NCBI GenBank assembly: GCA_964397855.1
Contig: CAYNKQ010000018.1
Location: forward strand, 1 to 24,411
Length of the DNA: 24,411 bases
Reading direction: 5' to 3'
From: UBA7683 sp964397855
Lineage (GTDB): Bacteria; Patescibacteriota; Saccharimonadia; Saccharimonadales; UBA7683
Shown: positions 14,086 through 22,574 of the stretch, piece after piece
Layout: every line of letters begins with the position of its first letter
Numbering within the stretch: position 1 is the first letter of the stretch
The notes under the pieces: model-generated
Told to the model about the DNA's origin: nothing
The model's input: only the letters and a program-made list of their open reading frames with translations
Databases searched by the model: none
Translations under genes and position numbers: made by a program

Positions 14086-15540
14086 CTACTGCTTACCACT
14101 CACCAAACTAACAACCTCTAAACGAGCCCCCGCATCACCATCAAATAATCTATAGGTATACTGGTAATTTGGTGCAAAATAAAGGCGTGTTCCAGATCTT
14201 GTCGGTACTAAAGCCTGCTGATTCTGACCATCGTATTCAAAAAGATACACCGTACCATCCGCGGCAGTGGCCTGAAGATGGTTGCTGTCAGCCCAAGTAA
14301 GGGCAGTGTCTGGTGCGAGTTCAAATGGTAATGTTGTTTGGTACTGTAGTTTGTCTTCAAAGTCATACGTAAGCATTCTGTTGCCATTTTGAACAGTAAA
14401 GAACTGAGCAGAATCACTAAACTTAAGCCTCTGTGGTGCGTCAAATTCAAGCGTCAAAAATGGAAGCTGCTTGGCCAAAATAGGCTTTTTCAACGGATCG
14501 CGGTAAATAGTTACTTTCTTTCCGTTAGTGTACGCAATGACAAAATAGTAGTGGTCGTCGTAGCGAGCATAAGAAAGCTCTGGTTTAATGGCACTATCGA
14601 CGCTACTTTCGATAACAGTAACGACTTTATCTTGCCAAATTCCCACTTCGTTCATGTTATTTGCAGCACTGCGCGTAAACATAACGGTGTCGTCTCCATA
14701 GGGCTGGTAACTAACGACATTCTGCAAAACAGTTTCAGACTCAGCTTCGCTTAGTCGATACAATTTTAACGTTGTACCCGTAAGTCCATACACAAATTTA
14801 GCTTCACCGCCCAGGTAGTGAATATCCGTGATCTGCTGATCACTATATAGGTTTGTAATATTAACAGCACCTTCTGGTTTTGTGATATCAAAGCTAATCA
14901 ATTCGACCTTACCGCTGGGGAGTGTATGTTCAAAAAGTAGCTGTTTGTTATTTAAAGCCCATTCAATTACTTTGAGTGTTCCAAGCTGGCCGTTTTCTTT
15001 CGTAAACATGGCTCCAAGCGGAAGGTCTGTTTGCTTTGGCTCCTGCGGGTCAAGCACAGTCAGCTTTAATACCGATTGATCATTCGTAAATGTCACGAGA
15101 TTCTTACGATCTTGAGATTGACTCACAAGAGTAGGCGTGCCCATCGAAGAAATCACCTGCCGTGGGCTTAGTGTTGTCGGTATTAGTAACGGATAGTTAA
15201 CCTCCCTCACGCTCGAAGCGGCAACTTGCACCCTTTTTGACCAATCCCTGTAGCCATCTGCTTTAAGTGCAAGGTCGTAGCTGCCTGCGGAGAGTACTAG
15301 CCGACCAGGAGTAGCATCTACCTTCTGTTCATTACCTATATAAACAGCGGCGGCTTCGGGCTTACTATTAACTAACAGCAACCCGCTGCGCACAACATGT
15401 CCACTCCGTCTATCTAGCCGATAACCAAGTGCAACGTACAGCAGGACCACGGTAGTAACAACCGAAAGGGCTATTATTACGCCGTAAGCTATGAATCGCA
15501 GTATAGCTGCTTGTCTTCGTTTCTGATTAACGCGGTGCAT
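14086..15540 (-). CDS. Membrane-anchored PEGA-domain protein with propeller-like C-terminus
   Basis: A 484-aa envelope protein. Residues 1-11 are basic, ~12-38 form one transmembrane helix, and ~50-110 is a PEGA domain (SKPEAAAVYIGNEQ, then TPGRLVLSAGSYDLALKADGY), typical of surface or peptidoglycan-associated proteins. The remainder (~120-484) has repeated beta-strand patterns with spaced Trp/Asp residues, as in TolB/WD40-like propellers; this is a fold guess. It is likely extracytoplasmic. Start 15540 was preferred over 15558 because a TGG-TATTAT box lies eight bases before it. It is divergent from the DUF4367 gene and shares a matching promoter element with it. Confidence 0.75.
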   Translation of the reverse strand: MHRVNQKRRQAAILRFIAYGVIIALSVVTTVVLLYVALGYRLDRRSGHVVRSGLLLVNSKPEAAAVYIGNEQKVDATPGRLVLSAGSYDLALKADGYRDWSKRVQVAASSVREVNYPLLIPTTLSPRQVISSMGTPTLVSQSQDRKNLVTFTNDQSVLKLTVLDPQEPKQTDLPLGAMFTKENGQLGTLKVIEWALNNKQLLFEHTLPSGKVELISFDITKPEGAVNITNLYSDQQITDIHYLGGEAKFVYGLTGTTLKLYRLSEAESETVLQNVVSYQPYGDDTVMFTRSAANNMNEVGIWQDKVVTVIESSVDSAIKPELSYARYDDHYYFVIAYTNGKKVTIYRDPLKKPILAKQLPFLTLEFDAPQRLKFSDSAQFFTVQNGNRMLTYDFEDKLQYQTTLPFELAPDTALTWADSNHLQATAADGTVYLFEYDGQNQQALVPTRSGTRLYFAPNYQYTYRLFDGDAGARLEVVSLVSGKQ

Positions 15541-15548
15541 ATAAAACC

Positions 15549-15616
15549 ATAATACCACTTGCGTTCGGGTTTCAGAGGAGTTACTATTAATTTATAGCAA
15601 CCAAAAGCGGTATTAG
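15549..15616. promoter_or_regulatory. Divergent promoter pair with matching elements
   Basis: GGTATTA occurs on each strand as an inverted pair. On the minus strand it gives the -10 TATTAT (15554-15549), eight bases before ATG 15540. On the plus strand it gives TATTAG (15611-15616), twelve bases before ATG 15629. An AGGG at 15618-15621 may serve as a weak ribosome-binding site for the plus gene. Confidence 0.5.
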
Positions 15617-15628
15617 TAGGGTAAACTT

Positions 15629-16732
15629 ATGAAATCAAATAATACAATTGAAATAAACGGCAAGCTTTACGACGCTAAAACAGGCGCACCCCTTCATTCT
15701 TCAGCACCCACACAAAGAACAGTAGCACCAGTTGTAAAGCGGCGCTCAAATGGTACATCAATTGATGGATTTAGTCGAAGAAAAAGTATCCCTGTAAGCA
15801 CGGGTGTTAAACCAGCTGCAAAATCACCACAGAAGGCTGTAACACCAAAGACAAAGTCTCCAGCCACTCGCTCGGCCGCACACACAGTAAAAAGGGCTCC
15901 TCGAAAATCACTTACGCTCAATAGAAGCGGAGTTCAGTCTCCAAAAAAGCATACAGCCACGCCTGCGTCTAGTACAGGAAAGAAGCAGAATAGCGCTCTT
16001 AGTAGTAGCGCGTTCAAACATGCCGACACTCAGCGCGTTGAGCGAGCTCAGCATGTCTCTAAAAGCCCGATAATTACTCGCTTCAAAACAGTATCGAAAC
16101 AACCGACACCTCCTCAAAAATCGCAGACTGGGCCACTAGCTGAGCACCTTACTAAAACTCACTCGACCCCTGACACAAAACTAAGTACAAAAGAACGGCT
16201 CATTCAACAAGCTGTTGCAAGTGCGGTGAGCACTGCACCAACGCATGCAAAAAAGCACAAAGCGACTGGCCGCCGAAATCACTTTAGCAAATACGCCAGC
16301 AGTGCAGCTGTCGCACTAGTACTCGCAGGCTACGTTGCGTATCTAAACGTTCCAAGTATCTCTATGAAAGTTGCCGCTCACAGAGCTGGTTTTGCTGCTG
16401 CTATGCCTAGTTACAGACCCGCGGGGTACAGTTTACGTGGTCCGATCGCTTACAGCCCTGGGCAAGTAACAGTTAACTTTAAATCCAACACCGACGACAG
16501 AAAATTTTCACTCAAGCAACAGCCCACTACCTGGGATTCAACCGCACTTCTTGAAAATTATGTAACTAAACAAAATCCGAGTTACCTAACATATCAAGAC
16601 AAGGGTCTGACGATTTATATCTATGATGGCAGCAGCGCTGCATGGGTAAATGGAGGAACACTCTATAATCTTGAAGGCAAAGATTCAAAGCTCGACACCG
16701 ATCAACTGCTCAAACTTGCAACAAGTGTCTAG
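15629..16732 (+). CDS. Single-pass membrane protein with C-terminal DUF4367-like domain
   Basis: A 367-aa protein. Residues 1-215 are disordered and rich in Lys, Ser, Thr, Pro and Arg, so strongly basic and cytoplasmic. One transmembrane helix is at ~222-240. The outer domain (~258-367) fits DUF4367: MPSYRPAGYSL, a strand with Lys/Gln (RKFSLKQQPT), then AAWVNGGTLYNLEG and LDTDQLLKLATSV. Such domains occur at the C-terminus of anti-sigma-like and other envelope proteins. The long basic tail might bind nucleic acid or the acidic face of another protein; this is speculation. It probably responds with the divergent PEGA gene. Confidence 0.72.
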   Translation: MKSNNTIEINGKLYDAKTGAPLHSSAPTQRTVAPVVKRRSNGTSIDGFSRRKSIPVSTGVKPAAKSPQKAVTPKTKSPATRSAAHTVKRAPRKSLTLNRSGVQSPKKHTATPASSTGKKQNSALSSSAFKHADTQRVERAQHVSKSPIITRFKTVSKQPTPPQKSQTGPLAEHLTKTHSTPDTKLSTKERLIQQAVASAVSTAPTHAKKHKATGRRNHFSKYASSAAVALVLAGYVAYLNVPSISMKVAAHRAGFAAAMPSYRPAGYSLRGPIAYSPGQVTVNFKSNTDDRKFSLKQQPTTWDSTALLENYVTKQNPSYLTYQDKGLTIYIYDGSSAAWVNGGTLYNLEGKDSKLDTDQLLKLATSV

Positions 16733-16752
16733 TCACAAACTTGTTGTTCTGA

Positions 16753-16758
16753 TACAGT
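16753..16758 (+). promoter_or_regulatory. -10 box TACAGT of the small membrane protein gene
   Basis: TACAGT preceded by TGA (extended -10), seven bases before ATG 16766. Confidence 0.45.
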
Positions 16759-16765
16759 ATCGATA

Positions 16766-17008
16766 ATGAGTACAGCTGAACGAACTGAGTCACCAAGACG
16801 TCGTAACTTGCGGCAGGCCGCCAAAGACATAGGCACACTGCTTATCGGCGTTGGCGTGGTAAATGTGGTAGAAGCGCGATTTGGGTCTCTTGGCATGCCT
16901 GCAGATGTGGTATTTGGCGCGGGACTTGTTGTTGTAGGTGGCGTTACCAAGACTATCGCCCATGTCGGTGAACAACCAGAAGTCGCACCAGCAGACACAG
17001 CCGTGTAG
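16766..17008 (+). CDS. Small two-helix membrane protein, unknown
   Basis: An 80-aa protein with a basic N-terminus (ESPRRRNLRQAAKD), two hydrophobic segments (~22-36 and ~46-63, Gly/Val-rich) around a short loop with ARFGSLGMP, and an acidic/Pro C-terminus. No known family recognised. Its own -10 box and clean frame support expression. It may form a unit with gltX, although gltX has its own box 28 bases after this stop. Confidence 0.65.
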   Translation: MSTAERTESPRRRNLRQAAKDIGTLLIGVGVVNVVEARFGSLGMPADVVFGAGLVVVGGVTKTIAHVGEQPEVAPADTAV

Positions 17009-17035
17009 TAAATAGCTATTCTACCTCTGTTATGG

Positions 17036-17041
17036 TAGAAT
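17036..17041 (+). promoter_or_regulatory. -10 box TAGAAT of gltX
   Basis: TAGAAT preceded by TGG, eight bases before ATG 17050. Confidence 0.5.
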
Positions 17042-17049
17042 ATTCGCAT

Positions 17050-18480
17050 ATGGAAAAACCAATAATCACTCGGTTCCCACCAAGCCCAACTGGCTACATG
17101 CACATTGGCAATGTCAGATCATGCCTATACGGATGGCTTGCAGCACGTCAAACAGGCGGCAAAATTATACTTCGCATAGAAGATACTGACAAAGTACGAG
17201 AAGTACCAGACGGTGTAGCTATTATCAAACAAACCTTTACTGAGCTTGGACTAAACTGGGATGAAGAATATCTGCAAAGTGAACGACTCGATATTTACCA
17301 TCAGTGGGCGCAAAAACTCGTCGACAAAGGCCTCGCATATGCCGATCCATATACATCAGAACAAGTACAGCAATTTCGTGAGCAAGCTCAAGCAGAAAAA
17401 CGACCATTCCTGTACAGGAATCACCGACCAGAGACACCACCCGTATGGCAATACAAAAATCAGCCACTCCGATTAAAATCAAATCCAATCAGAAGAGATT
17501 GGCATGACGAAGTTCGTGGAGAGCTCAGTGCTGGCGAAGAATCTCAAGACGACTTTATTCTCATAAAAAGCGACGGTTACCCGACGTATAACTTTGCCCA
17601 CATCATTGATGACCACCTCATGGGAATTACGCATATCTTCCGAGCAGATGAATTCATCTCTTCGACACCAAACTACCTTAACCTCTACGAAGCTCTAGAA
17701 ATTGAACAACCCAAGCTGGTCACACTGCCACCGATTCTTGCACCAACCGGCAACAAGAAACTTGGTAAACGAGATGGTGCTAAATCTGCACTTGAATACC
17801 TTGAAGAAGGCTACTTGCCTGATGCGCTACTAAGTTTTCTGGCACTCCTGGGCTGGAACGATGGTACAGAGCAAGAAGTCTATAGCCGAAAAGACCTAAT
17901 CGAGAAATTCAGCATAGACCGCATAGGCAAAAGTGGAGCTCGCTACGACGAAGTGCGACTCAACTGGACTAACGGCCACTTTATTCGCGAAATGCCACTT
18001 GAAGAACTTTTTGAAAAAGTCGAAACCTTTTGGCCAGAAGAGGCCTCAAACGTCAACAGTTCACACAAATTGTCAGTGCTGAAGCTTGTACAAGAACGCC
18101 TCAAATTTTTTGCAGAACTCCCAGATCTCAGTAGATTCTTCTTTACGGATCTTCCGGTAAACACCGAGTTGGTTACCAATAACAAGCAGCTTAAAAAAGT
18201 TGAACCAAGCATACTCGTAGATATTCTAAAGCGAGCCGAGCAAGCTTTTAAGGTTAGTAACTTTTCCGCCCAAGATCTTCAAGAAAAGCTCAATATGCTA
18301 CTCGAAGAAACGGGCCAAAAACCAGCTGTACTTTTTAGCATTATTCGTATAGCCACCACTTGGGCACCAGCGAGCCCGCAGCTTAACCAAACACTCGAGG
18401 TGCTCGGTAAAGACCTTGTGATGAAGCGACTTCAAGTAGCCGCCGAGACCATTGCAAAGCTACCTTCAGACCAAAACTAA
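17050..18480 (+). CDS. gltX: Glutamyl-tRNA synthetase
   Basis: A 476-aa class I aminoacyl-tRNA synthetase charging tRNA-Glu. The HIGH signature is in TRFPPSPTGYMHIGNVR (H18-N21), LRIEDTD follows, and the KMSKS loop reads KKLGKRDGA (residues 236-243). The C-terminal helical anticodon-binding domain is present and total length is normal. In bacteria without GlnRS, a non-discriminating version also charges tRNA-Gln for GatCAB; which type this is cannot be read reliably from the sequence. ATG 17050 is preferred over GTG/ATG at 17032 because the protein family begins just before TRFPPSPTG and the -10 box falls between the two. Confidence 0.96.
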   Translation: MEKPIITRFPPSPTGYMHIGNVRSCLYGWLAARQTGGKIILRIEDTDKVREVPDGVAIIKQTFTELGLNWDEEYLQSERLDIYHQWAQKLVDKGLAYADPYTSEQVQQFREQAQAEKRPFLYRNHRPETPPVWQYKNQPLRLKSNPIRRDWHDEVRGELSAGEESQDDFILIKSDGYPTYNFAHIIDDHLMGITHIFRADEFISSTPNYLNLYEALEIEQPKLVTLPPILAPTGNKKLGKRDGAKSALEYLEEGYLPDALLSFLALLGWNDGTEQEVYSRKDLIEKFSIDRIGKSGARYDEVRLNWTNGHFIREMPLEELFEKVETFWPEEASNVNSSHKLSVLKLVQERLKFFAELPDLSRFFFTDLPVNTELVTNNKQLKKVEPSILVDILKRAEQAFKVSNFSAQDLQEKLNMLLEETGQKPAVLFSIIRIATTWAPASPQLNQTLEVLGKDLVMKRLQVAAETIAKLPSDQN

Positions 18481-18495
18481 GAACAGTCAGCAACA

Positions 18496-18524
18496 TTGAC
18501 TTTTTATCTATTATTTTATATAAT
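18496..18524 (+). promoter_or_regulatory. Near-consensus sigma-70 promoter
   Basis: TTGACT (18496-18501), exactly 17 bases, then TATAAT (18519-18524). The expected transcription start falls at about 18531, the A of an ATG. The -35 overlaps a small hairpin, GTCAG (18486-18490) and TTGAC (18496-18500), followed by five T, which could be the gltX terminator. Confidence 0.75.
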
Positions 18525-18530
18525 ATGGAT

Positions 18531-19166
18531 ATGTTTGAAAGACTAAGCGCCGCTAGAGAAGCACTGGGTTCTTTTAGGGTTGAATTCTTCAAAGATTACC
18601 ATGCCGTGCTAGAGGCTTCGCGCACCAGGGAAGTACAGAAACAGCCTCAATTAAAAAATGTACCGGGGCAGGATCCTCCTACTCCGAGCATCCTCGAGTA
18701 CTGGCAAGAGCAGGCGGCAATGCCCGATACCAAAAAAGAACATACTCCAAACCCTACAGCCCACTTTACCTGGCCCGAAGAAGGCTCGCCTCAAGAAGTA
18801 AGGCTTATTCAAAAACTGCATGAAGTCGAGGCTGGTGCAGAATTTAGTCCGCAACTAGAACTCTATGCAGAGATACTCCATGTGTTTCAAAACCAAACAA
18901 CCCTTGATGTAGTATCTGATATATGTATGACCGCAGAGGCTTATTATGGCATAGTAGCTATTGAGGATGTTCAATACACAGCGCCAGAGAGCCGCGCCCC
19001 TATGGAAATGAGTCAACTTGGGGATTGCTACGTTGCCGTCGAGGCAATATGTAGCGATATAGAAGATATCCTTGGCTTTACAAACGTATATACTACCGAA
19101 TCTGGTAACAGAGTTACGGTTGACCCAAGACAAGCCGAATTCTTCAAAAATATATTTCTAAGTTAG
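18531..19166 (+). CDS. Acidic orphan protein, unknown function
   Basis: A 211-aa protein with no family I recognise. It is acidic, with a helical N-terminus (FERLSAAREALGSFRVEFF), a Pro/Gln-rich linker (~35-75, including DPPTPS) and a C-terminal domain with several Cys and aromatic residues (DICMTAEAYYGIVAI, GDCYVAVEAICSDIEDIL). No transmembrane segment or metal-binding pattern. The start is taken at the second ATG (18531), because the first ATG at 18525 directly abuts the TATAAT and would lie upstream of the predicted transcript. A strong promoter suggests good expression. Confidence 0.6.
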   Translation: MFERLSAAREALGSFRVEFFKDYHAVLEASRTREVQKQPQLKNVPGQDPPTPSILEYWQEQAAMPDTKKEHTPNPTAHFTWPEEGSPQEVRLIQKLHEVEAGAEFSPQLELYAEILHVFQNQTTLDVVSDICMTAEAYYGIVAIEDVQYTAPESRAPMEMSQLGDCYVAVEAICSDIEDILGFTNVYTTESGNRVTVDPRQAEFFKNIFLS

Positions 19167-19184
19167 CAGCGCCCGAAGTAGCTG

Positions 19185-19190
19185 TATACT
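19185..19190 (+). promoter_or_regulatory. -10 box TATACT of the RNA methyltransferase gene
   Basis: TATACT eight bases before ATG 19199, just after the preceding stop (19166). Confidence 0.55.
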
Positions 19191-19198
19191 GTACAGGT

Positions 19199-19942
19199 AT
19201 GAAATCAACTCAGCTCATCGACTATTTCCAGCGTGCACGGAAAGATCCGCAACTTGTGGTAATCGAAGGCGTACAGGCACTAAAGCACGCCGCACGTTTT
19301 CGGGCTTCGTTTGAGTATGTTATTTCGACAAATGTTGCCGAACTCACAAAGATGCTAGGGGAGCTAGCACCCGACGTCACTGCAGATATTTTAAAACAAG
19401 TTGTAGAAGTTGAAGTACCAGTATTCGAGAAGCTGTCGCCACAGCCACCTCGCACCCAAGTGATAGCAGTCGCTACACGAAAACTATATGACCTCAAAAA
19501 TATTGACCAACAAAAACCAATCGTACTACTTGAAGACCCGCGAGACCTTGAAAATATCGGTGCGGCAATAAGAGTCAGTGCCGCGGCAGGTGTTGCCGCA
19601 GTTTGCATAACTGGACCAGCTGAAATCTGGCACCCTGCAGTGGTTCGCGGTGGGGCAGGACTACACTTTGCACTTCCGGTCCTAAATGTTTCACTCCAAG
19701 AGATTACCAAACTAAAACGACCACTTATTTCACTTGACCCAACAGGAGAAGAGATAGCTTCCATAAAACTCCCAGAGAACGCGGTGCTCATATTCGGAAC
19801 CGAGCGTCACGGCATTAGCCAAAAAACACTCGACCTCAGCGATCAGATAGTCCGATTACGTATGAGCCCAGGCGTAAGTAGTCTTAATCTAGCCACATCA
19901 GTTGCAGCCACACTTTATTCAAGCGTGCAGTTAGAGCCCTAG
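19199..19942 (+). CDS. SpoU/TrmH-family RNA 2'-O-methyltransferase
   Basis: A 247-aa SPOUT-class enzyme that methylates a ribose 2'-OH in rRNA or tRNA using S-adenosylmethionine. An N-terminal substrate-binding domain (1-95) is followed by the knotted catalytic domain. Motif 1 is DPRDLENIGAAIRVS (N119, R125), motif 2 LIFGTERHGIS (E202) and motif 3 SSLNLATSVAATLY (S228, N230). The arrangement suits the RlmB/TrmH/TsnR group; the modified nucleotide cannot be told from sequence. It has its own promoter and is unlinked to ribosomal genes. Confidence 0.9.
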   Translation: MKSTQLIDYFQRARKDPQLVVIEGVQALKHAARFRASFEYVISTNVAELTKMLGELAPDVTADILKQVVEVEVPVFEKLSPQPPRTQVIAVATRKLYDLKNIDQQKPIVLLEDPRDLENIGAAIRVSAAAGVAAVCITGPAEIWHPAVVRGGAGLHFALPVLNVSLQEITKLKRPLISLDPTGEEIASIKLPENAVLIFGTERHGISQKTLDLSDQIVRLRMSPGVSSLNLATSVAATLYSSVQLEP

Positions 19943-19969
19943 AGCGTAGTGCTTTCAGATCAAAAATGA

Positions 19970-19975
19970 TATTAT
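19970..19975 (+). promoter_or_regulatory. -10 box TATTAT of the DUF3048-kinase operon
   Basis: TATTAT preceded by TGA, seven bases before ATG 19983. Confidence 0.5.
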
Positions 19976-19982
19976 AGTGCTT

Positions 19983-21119
19983 ATGCATGATCAAAAAAAT
20001 AAAACAAAAGTTCATAGTTATGAAAGCTATCAACCACACCTTCAACCTATAGACAAACCCAAAGGTGATAAGCGCGCCAAAATTAATGCTTGGCTAGCTG
20101 GCCACAAAAAAATAGTCCTGGGCGCAATTATTGCCGTTACTATTTTTTTGGGCGGAGGAATCGCATATTTATTTAATGGCATCCAGTACGATCCCGTACC
20201 TGTCGCATCAACTACAAAAAAGACTATTACAAAAGCCTATTCCAAACTTACCGGCGTAGAGGTAAGCGCCGAAGATGCAACCCGTCCAGTAACTGGCGCA
20301 ATGGTAGAGAACAGCCCAGAGGCTCGACCGCAAAGTGGGGTCAAAGAAGCTGGAGTTGTGTTTGAAAGCGTTGCAGAAGGCGGCATCACCAGATTCTTAC
20401 TTCTATACCAAGAATCAAAGCCTGCTATGATTGGCCCTGTCAGGAGCGTCCGTCCTCAATTTGCAAGCTGGGTAGCCGCGTTTGATGCCGGGCTGGCTCA
20501 TGTTGGTGGGAGCGATATTCCACTTCAGAAATTACGATCCGGCCAGATTAAAGATCTCGACCAGTTCTTCAACGAAAGCACGTACACACGAGCGTCCAAC
20601 CGCGCAGCACCACATAATGTGTACACCTCGGATGCAAAGCTGCAGGCGCTCAACAAATCAAAAGGCTATAACTCCAGCACCTTTACTGCCTGGAAACGAA
20701 AGACCAAGGAATCTCCCAGCCAGACTCCAACTGCAAAAACTATTAACATTCCGGTTTCGACTGGGCTCTTTAACGTCAGCTACAGCTGGGATCCAGCAAG
20801 CAATACCTACACCAGAAGTGAAGGTGGGGTCCTACATCTAGACCGTGAACAAGGCCAAATAGCACCAAAGGTAGTGATTGCTATGCAGGTCCCGCACGAT
20901 GTCATCCGTGATTCTAATGGCTACAGCTATCCAGATGTAAACACTAGTGGCAAAGCATGGCTGTTTCAGGATGGCATTGTTTCAGAAATTTCGTGGAGTA
21001 AAGCCGGCGACAAAGAACAAATTCAGTTCAAAGACGCCGCCAGTAAGCCAGTTGAGCTAAATCCTGGTCAAACCTGGATTACTGCTATTAAACCCGACAA
21101 AGTAGCAACGTGGCAGTAA
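19983..21119 (+). CDS. DUF3048 (YerB-like) membrane-anchored protein
   Basis: A 378-aa protein. Residues 1-42 are hydrophilic and basic, ~43-64 one transmembrane helix, and the outer part carries the two DUF3048 domains. Characteristic pieces are PVTGAMVENSPEARPQSG, VFESVAEGGITRFL, GPVRSVRPQF, the Asp/Gly block HVGGSDIP, and in the C-terminal half GGVLHLDREQGQI and NPGQTWI. YerB-type proteins are lipoproteins in Firmicutes; here the anchor is a helix with no lipobox. Function of the family is not known. ATG 19983 was chosen over GTG 19977 by promoter position. One base separates its stop from the histidine kinase start, so it probably belongs to the sensory operon. Confidence 0.85.
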   Translation: MHDQKNKTKVHSYESYQPHLQPIDKPKGDKRAKINAWLAGHKKIVLGAIIAVTIFLGGGIAYLFNGIQYDPVPVASTTKKTITKAYSKLTGVEVSAEDATRPVTGAMVENSPEARPQSGVKEAGVVFESVAEGGITRFLLLYQESKPAMIGPVRSVRPQFASWVAAFDAGLAHVGGSDIPLQKLRSGQIKDLDQFFNESTYTRASNRAAPHNVYTSDAKLQALNKSKGYNSSTFTAWKRKTKESPSQTPTAKTINIPVSTGLFNVSYSWDPASNTYTRSEGGVLHLDREQGQIAPKVVIAMQVPHDVIRDSNGYSYPDVNTSGKAWLFQDGIVSEISWSKAGDKEQIQFKDAASKPVELNPGQTWITAIKPDKVATWQ

Positions 21120-21120
21120 C

Positions 21121-22566
21121 ATGAACACTGACTTCTTCAAACTTAAACAACACTCGCTTATAAAATCACTGCTCTTTGGGCACTTCCTGAATATTATCTT
21201 CGGAGCAATGGTGTTTATCACGGCCCACTGGGGCCTCGGCTACTCGGCCGAATTCTCAGTATTCGTTACAGCCATAACGACTCTGCTTGGCAGTACGGTA
21301 ACTTCATTTTTTGTTGCCAAACGGATAAGTCTCCCTATTTCCGTAATGCATAATGAACTACATGAACTACATACCAAAATTGATCAATCAAATAATGTAA
21401 TTTCCGAGGTCAACCAAACAAGTCAAGCTCTGCTTGAAGATCTACCGATTGGATGCCTTGTGTTTAACAAGAGTATCGAACTCGTGCGTGCGAATAAACG
21501 AGCATACGAACTTCTTGGGTTTAACGAGTCGACACCAACCAGTACTCAGCTGCTTGAGATTTTAAAAGAACTTAAATCAGGTAGTCAAAGCGTTAACTTT
21601 GTTGATTGGATTCACCAATCTAAGACACATAAAATTCAGGCACTAAAACGCTGGCCGATGGTGCAATTTACAAATGGCGATTACACTTCTGCCTGTGACG
21701 TACTTGTAAACTACAATAAGAACGACTCAAACGACTATGAATTTGTAATCTTACTGGTTGATCGTACCGAAGAATACGAACGACAAGAAAAACAAATGGA
21801 ATTTATCTCACTCGCAGCACATGAACTTCGTGGGCCCGTCACGGTCATGCGCGGTCTTATTGATATTCTTGAAGGAGAGACCAAAACGCAGCTCAGTGAC
21901 GAACACAAAAAATTACTCACTCGCATGGGTGTTTCGGCTCGGCAACTTGCAGGTTACATCGATAATATTCTCAGTGTTTCGCGCATTGATAGAGAAGACT
22001 TTGAAGTGAAGCCGTCTGAAGTTTCATGGCAAGAACTAGTGACGCGCGCTTCTGAAGAACTGGCCATACGAGCTAAAGCACATAATAAAAAGCTGCAGAT
22101 TCAAATGTCTAAAGATCTGCCGGCCGTTGCCGTGGATTCTTCAATCGTCTTACATGTTATCAATAATCTAATCGATAATGCCATTAAATACAGTCCGGAG
22201 AATGGCGACATAACTATCGCCTCAAAACTCAAAGAAGACATGATAGAGACCACTATACAAGATAGTGGAATCGGAATTCCTGCAAATGTAGTTGATGGTC
22301 TCTTTACAAAGTTCTATCGGTCACACAAAAGTAAAAATGCGGTCAATGGCACTGGACTTGGACTTTACCTCTGTAAGGCAATCGTAGAGGCTCATGGTGG
22401 TAATATTTGGGTTCGTTCTACGGAAGGTGCTGGCACAACATTTGGTTTTACATTGCCAACTTACGAGTCAGTTGCGCAGCAACTGAAAGAAGGGGATAAT
22501 ACAGAAGATGGAATAATTCGCGGAAGCCACGGCTGGATAAAAAATCACGCGCTTTACCGCAGATAA
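21121..22566 (+). CDS. Membrane sensor histidine kinase with PAS-like domain
   Basis: A 481-aa kinase. Two transmembrane helices (~16-38 and ~46-66) are separated by only a few residues, so there is no outer sensor domain. A coiled linker and a PAS-like domain (~95-215) follow. HisKA has SLAAHELRGPV with phospho-acceptor H234. HATPase_c has the N-box HVINNLIDNAIKYSP, G1 DSGIGIP (D381) and G2 GTGLGLYLCKAIVEAHGG. All ATP-binding motifs are present. It lies between a DUF3048 gene (1 base upstream) and a response regulator (8 bases downstream). Sensing is likely of the membrane itself or of a cytoplasmic signal through PAS. Confidence 0.93.
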   Translation: MNTDFFKLKQHSLIKSLLFGHFLNIIFGAMVFITAHWGLGYSAEFSVFVTAITTLLGSTVTSFFVAKRISLPISVMHNELHELHTKIDQSNNVISEVNQTSQALLEDLPIGCLVFNKSIELVRANKRAYELLGFNESTPTSTQLLEILKELKSGSQSVNFVDWIHQSKTHKIQALKRWPMVQFTNGDYTSACDVLVNYNKNDSNDYEFVILLVDRTEEYERQEKQMEFISLAAHELRGPVTVMRGLIDILEGETKTQLSDEHKKLLTRMGVSARQLAGYIDNILSVSRIDREDFEVKPSEVSWQELVTRASEELAIRAKAHNKKLQIQMSKDLPAVAVDSSIVLHVINNLIDNAIKYSPENGDITIASKLKEDMIETTIQDSGIGIPANVVDGLFTKFYRSHKSKNAVNGTGLGLYLCKAIVEAHGGNIWVRSTEGAGTTFGFTLPTYESVAQQLKEGDNTEDGIIRGSHGWIKNHALYRR

Positions 22567-22574
22567 GGAAAACT

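Noticed and set aside
480..14104. Shared 12-mer TTACCACTCACC at the 3' ends of the glycosyltransferase and PEGA genes
   Set aside because: Several 12-mer matches are expected by chance in 24 kb, and the two are read in different frames.
19222..19791. 189-aa antisense ORF in the methyltransferase gene
   Set aside because: A shadow of a real gene, Ser/Thr/Ala low-complexity, with no promoter.
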